From: Mycosarcoma maydis | Taxonomy: Eukaryota > Basidiomycota > Ustilaginomycetes > Ustilaginales | Length of the DNA: 64,000 nucleotides | Assembly: GCF_000328475.2 (NCBI RefSeq) | Contig: NC_026478.1 | Coordinates: 1,922,001 to 1,986,000, forward strand | Reading direction: 5' to 3' | In this document: piece by piece, positions 63,318 to 64,000 of the stretch | Numbering within the stretch: position 1 is the first letter of the stretch | How the letters are laid out: the number at the start of each line of letters is the position of its first letter | Program-made: the position numbers and the translations under genes | The notes under the pieces: model-generated | The model's database searches: none | The model's input: the letters and a program-made list of their open reading frames with translations, nothing else | What the model was told of the DNA's origin: nothing

Positions 63318-64000
63318 ATGGGTGTTCTTGACATTGTTCCCGCCGGTGTTGTCTCCGGAAAGGACGTTTACAAGGTCTTCGACTACGCTCGTCAGAACAA
63401 GTTTGCCATCCCCGCCTTCAACGTTACTGTAAGTACCGCCTTTGGCTCAAGGAAATGGTGTCTCGGGACGCGGACTGCCAGCTTCTCGCGAGCTGCTTTC
63501 TGTGATAAAAACCTTTTCAGATTCAATGACAAAAGTCGCATAAATTCGCCCTGTTGGATGATTGCTGACGACCTCATCGCATTCTCTCGCATTTCAACTA
63601 CTTCATGGATACCGCTGGCGAATCTGCCGTTTTTGCGATTTCTGAAATAGTCGTCCTCGGTCGCCATCTCGGCTCTCGAGGCTGCTCGTGATGCCAAGTC
63701 GCCCCTGATCCTTCAGGTCTCACAGGGAGGTGCCGCCAACTTTGCCGGCAAGGGTCTCTCTAACTCGAACCAGGAGGCCTCGATCATCGGTGCCAAGGCC
63801 GCCGCTCTCTTCATTCGCGCCGTTGCTCCCTCGTACGGTGTCCCTGTTATCATGCACTCGGACCACTGCGCCAAGAAGCTGCTTCCTTGGTTTGATGGCA
63901 TGCTCGCCGCCGACGAGGAGTACTACAAGGAGCACAACGAGCCGCTCTTTTCGTCGCACATGCTCGACTTATCCGAGGAGTCCAAGGAGGAGAACATCGA
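63318..64000 (+). CDS. fba1: class II fructose-bisphosphate aldolase, 3'-truncated by window end
   Basis: Exon 1 is 63318-63428 (MGVLDIVPAGVVSGKDVYKVF ... AIPAFNVT), the intron is 63429-63650 (222 bases; GTAAGT to AATAG), and exon 2 runs from 63651 (SSSVAISALEAARDAKSPLILQ) past the right edge. The phase is 0. The visible 153 residues match yeast Fba1: GGAANFAGKGLSN, PVIMHSDHCAKKLLPWFDG (catalytic Asp and zinc-ligand His), and PLFSSHMLDLSEES. It is the zinc-dependent glycolytic and gluconeogenic enzyme that cleaves fructose-1,6-bisphosphate to DHAP and glyceraldehyde-3-phosphate, in the cytosol. Very biased C-ending codons in exon 2 fit high expression. Confidence 0.97.

Noticed and set aside
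1..64000. CRISPR arrays, bacterial operons, rRNA genes, transposases, centromeric or telomeric repeats
   Set aside because: None seen. The sequence is fungal nuclear DNA; the tandem repeats present are short simple repeats without spacer structure.

Overview
The window is nuclear DNA of a basidiomycete fungus, almost certainly a smut (Ustilaginaceae, Ustilago maydis or a close relative). The evidence is long, mostly intronless genes with serine/glutamine/alanine-rich linkers, a few short GT-AG introns near 5' ends, and intergenic DNA sprinkled with a heptamer (GTGAATC / GATTCAC) that is characteristic of U. maydis-type genomes. The species call is an inference from style and recalled repeats, not from a database match. 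Two runs of exactly 100 N (9379-9478 and 50753-50852) are assembly gaps. One lies inside a gene and the other cuts off the 5' end of a gene.

Layout. 1-9.7 kb: 3' part of a membrane-anchored GH9 endoglucanase, a Ysc84-type SYLF-SH3 endocytosis protein, the Rad7 nucleotide-excision-repair protein, and an arrestin-like trafficking adaptor interrupted by a gap. 10-14.7 kb: divergent ribosomal protein genes rps13 (spliced) and rps6 (probable 5'UTR intron), then an intron-containing tRNA-His. 15.4-25.6 kb: AP-1 gamma-adaptin converging on a Hos2-type histone deacetylase, then an SLC35F6-like transporter converging on the Rsp5 ubiquitin ligase. 27-33.8 kb: a spliced gene for a secreted 299-residue protein, a spliced gene fusing an Mzm1-type LYR protein to mitoribosomal protein bL31m, a spliced 87-residue two-helix mitochondrial-type protein, and a divergent Eri1 exonuclease / Slt11 splicing factor pair. 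34-44.5 kb: AMPK (Snf1 kinase) beta subunit, a small stress-type gene, Tfb3/MAT1 of TFIIH, and a multi-spanning RINGv ubiquitin ligase. 44.5-50.75 kb: a 6.2 kb gene-poor stretch ending in a gap. 50.8-64 kb: two large low-complexity proteins of unknown role facing each other, a candidate secreted protein, peroxisomal urate oxidase, a three-exon glycolipid transfer protein, and the 5' part of class II fructose-bisphosphate aldolase.

Most genes are core eukaryotic housekeeping functions and do not form a metabolic cluster. A loose theme is ubiquitin-dependent membrane traffic: Rsp5 with three WW domains, an arrestin-like protein and a Ysc84-like protein both carrying PPxY motifs, AP-1 gamma, and a membrane RINGv ligase. 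The most unusual items are the Mzm1-bL31m fusion, the two predicted secreted proteins, the retained Eri1 nuclease in a lineage where U. maydis lacks RNAi, and the dispersed GTGAATC repeat family.
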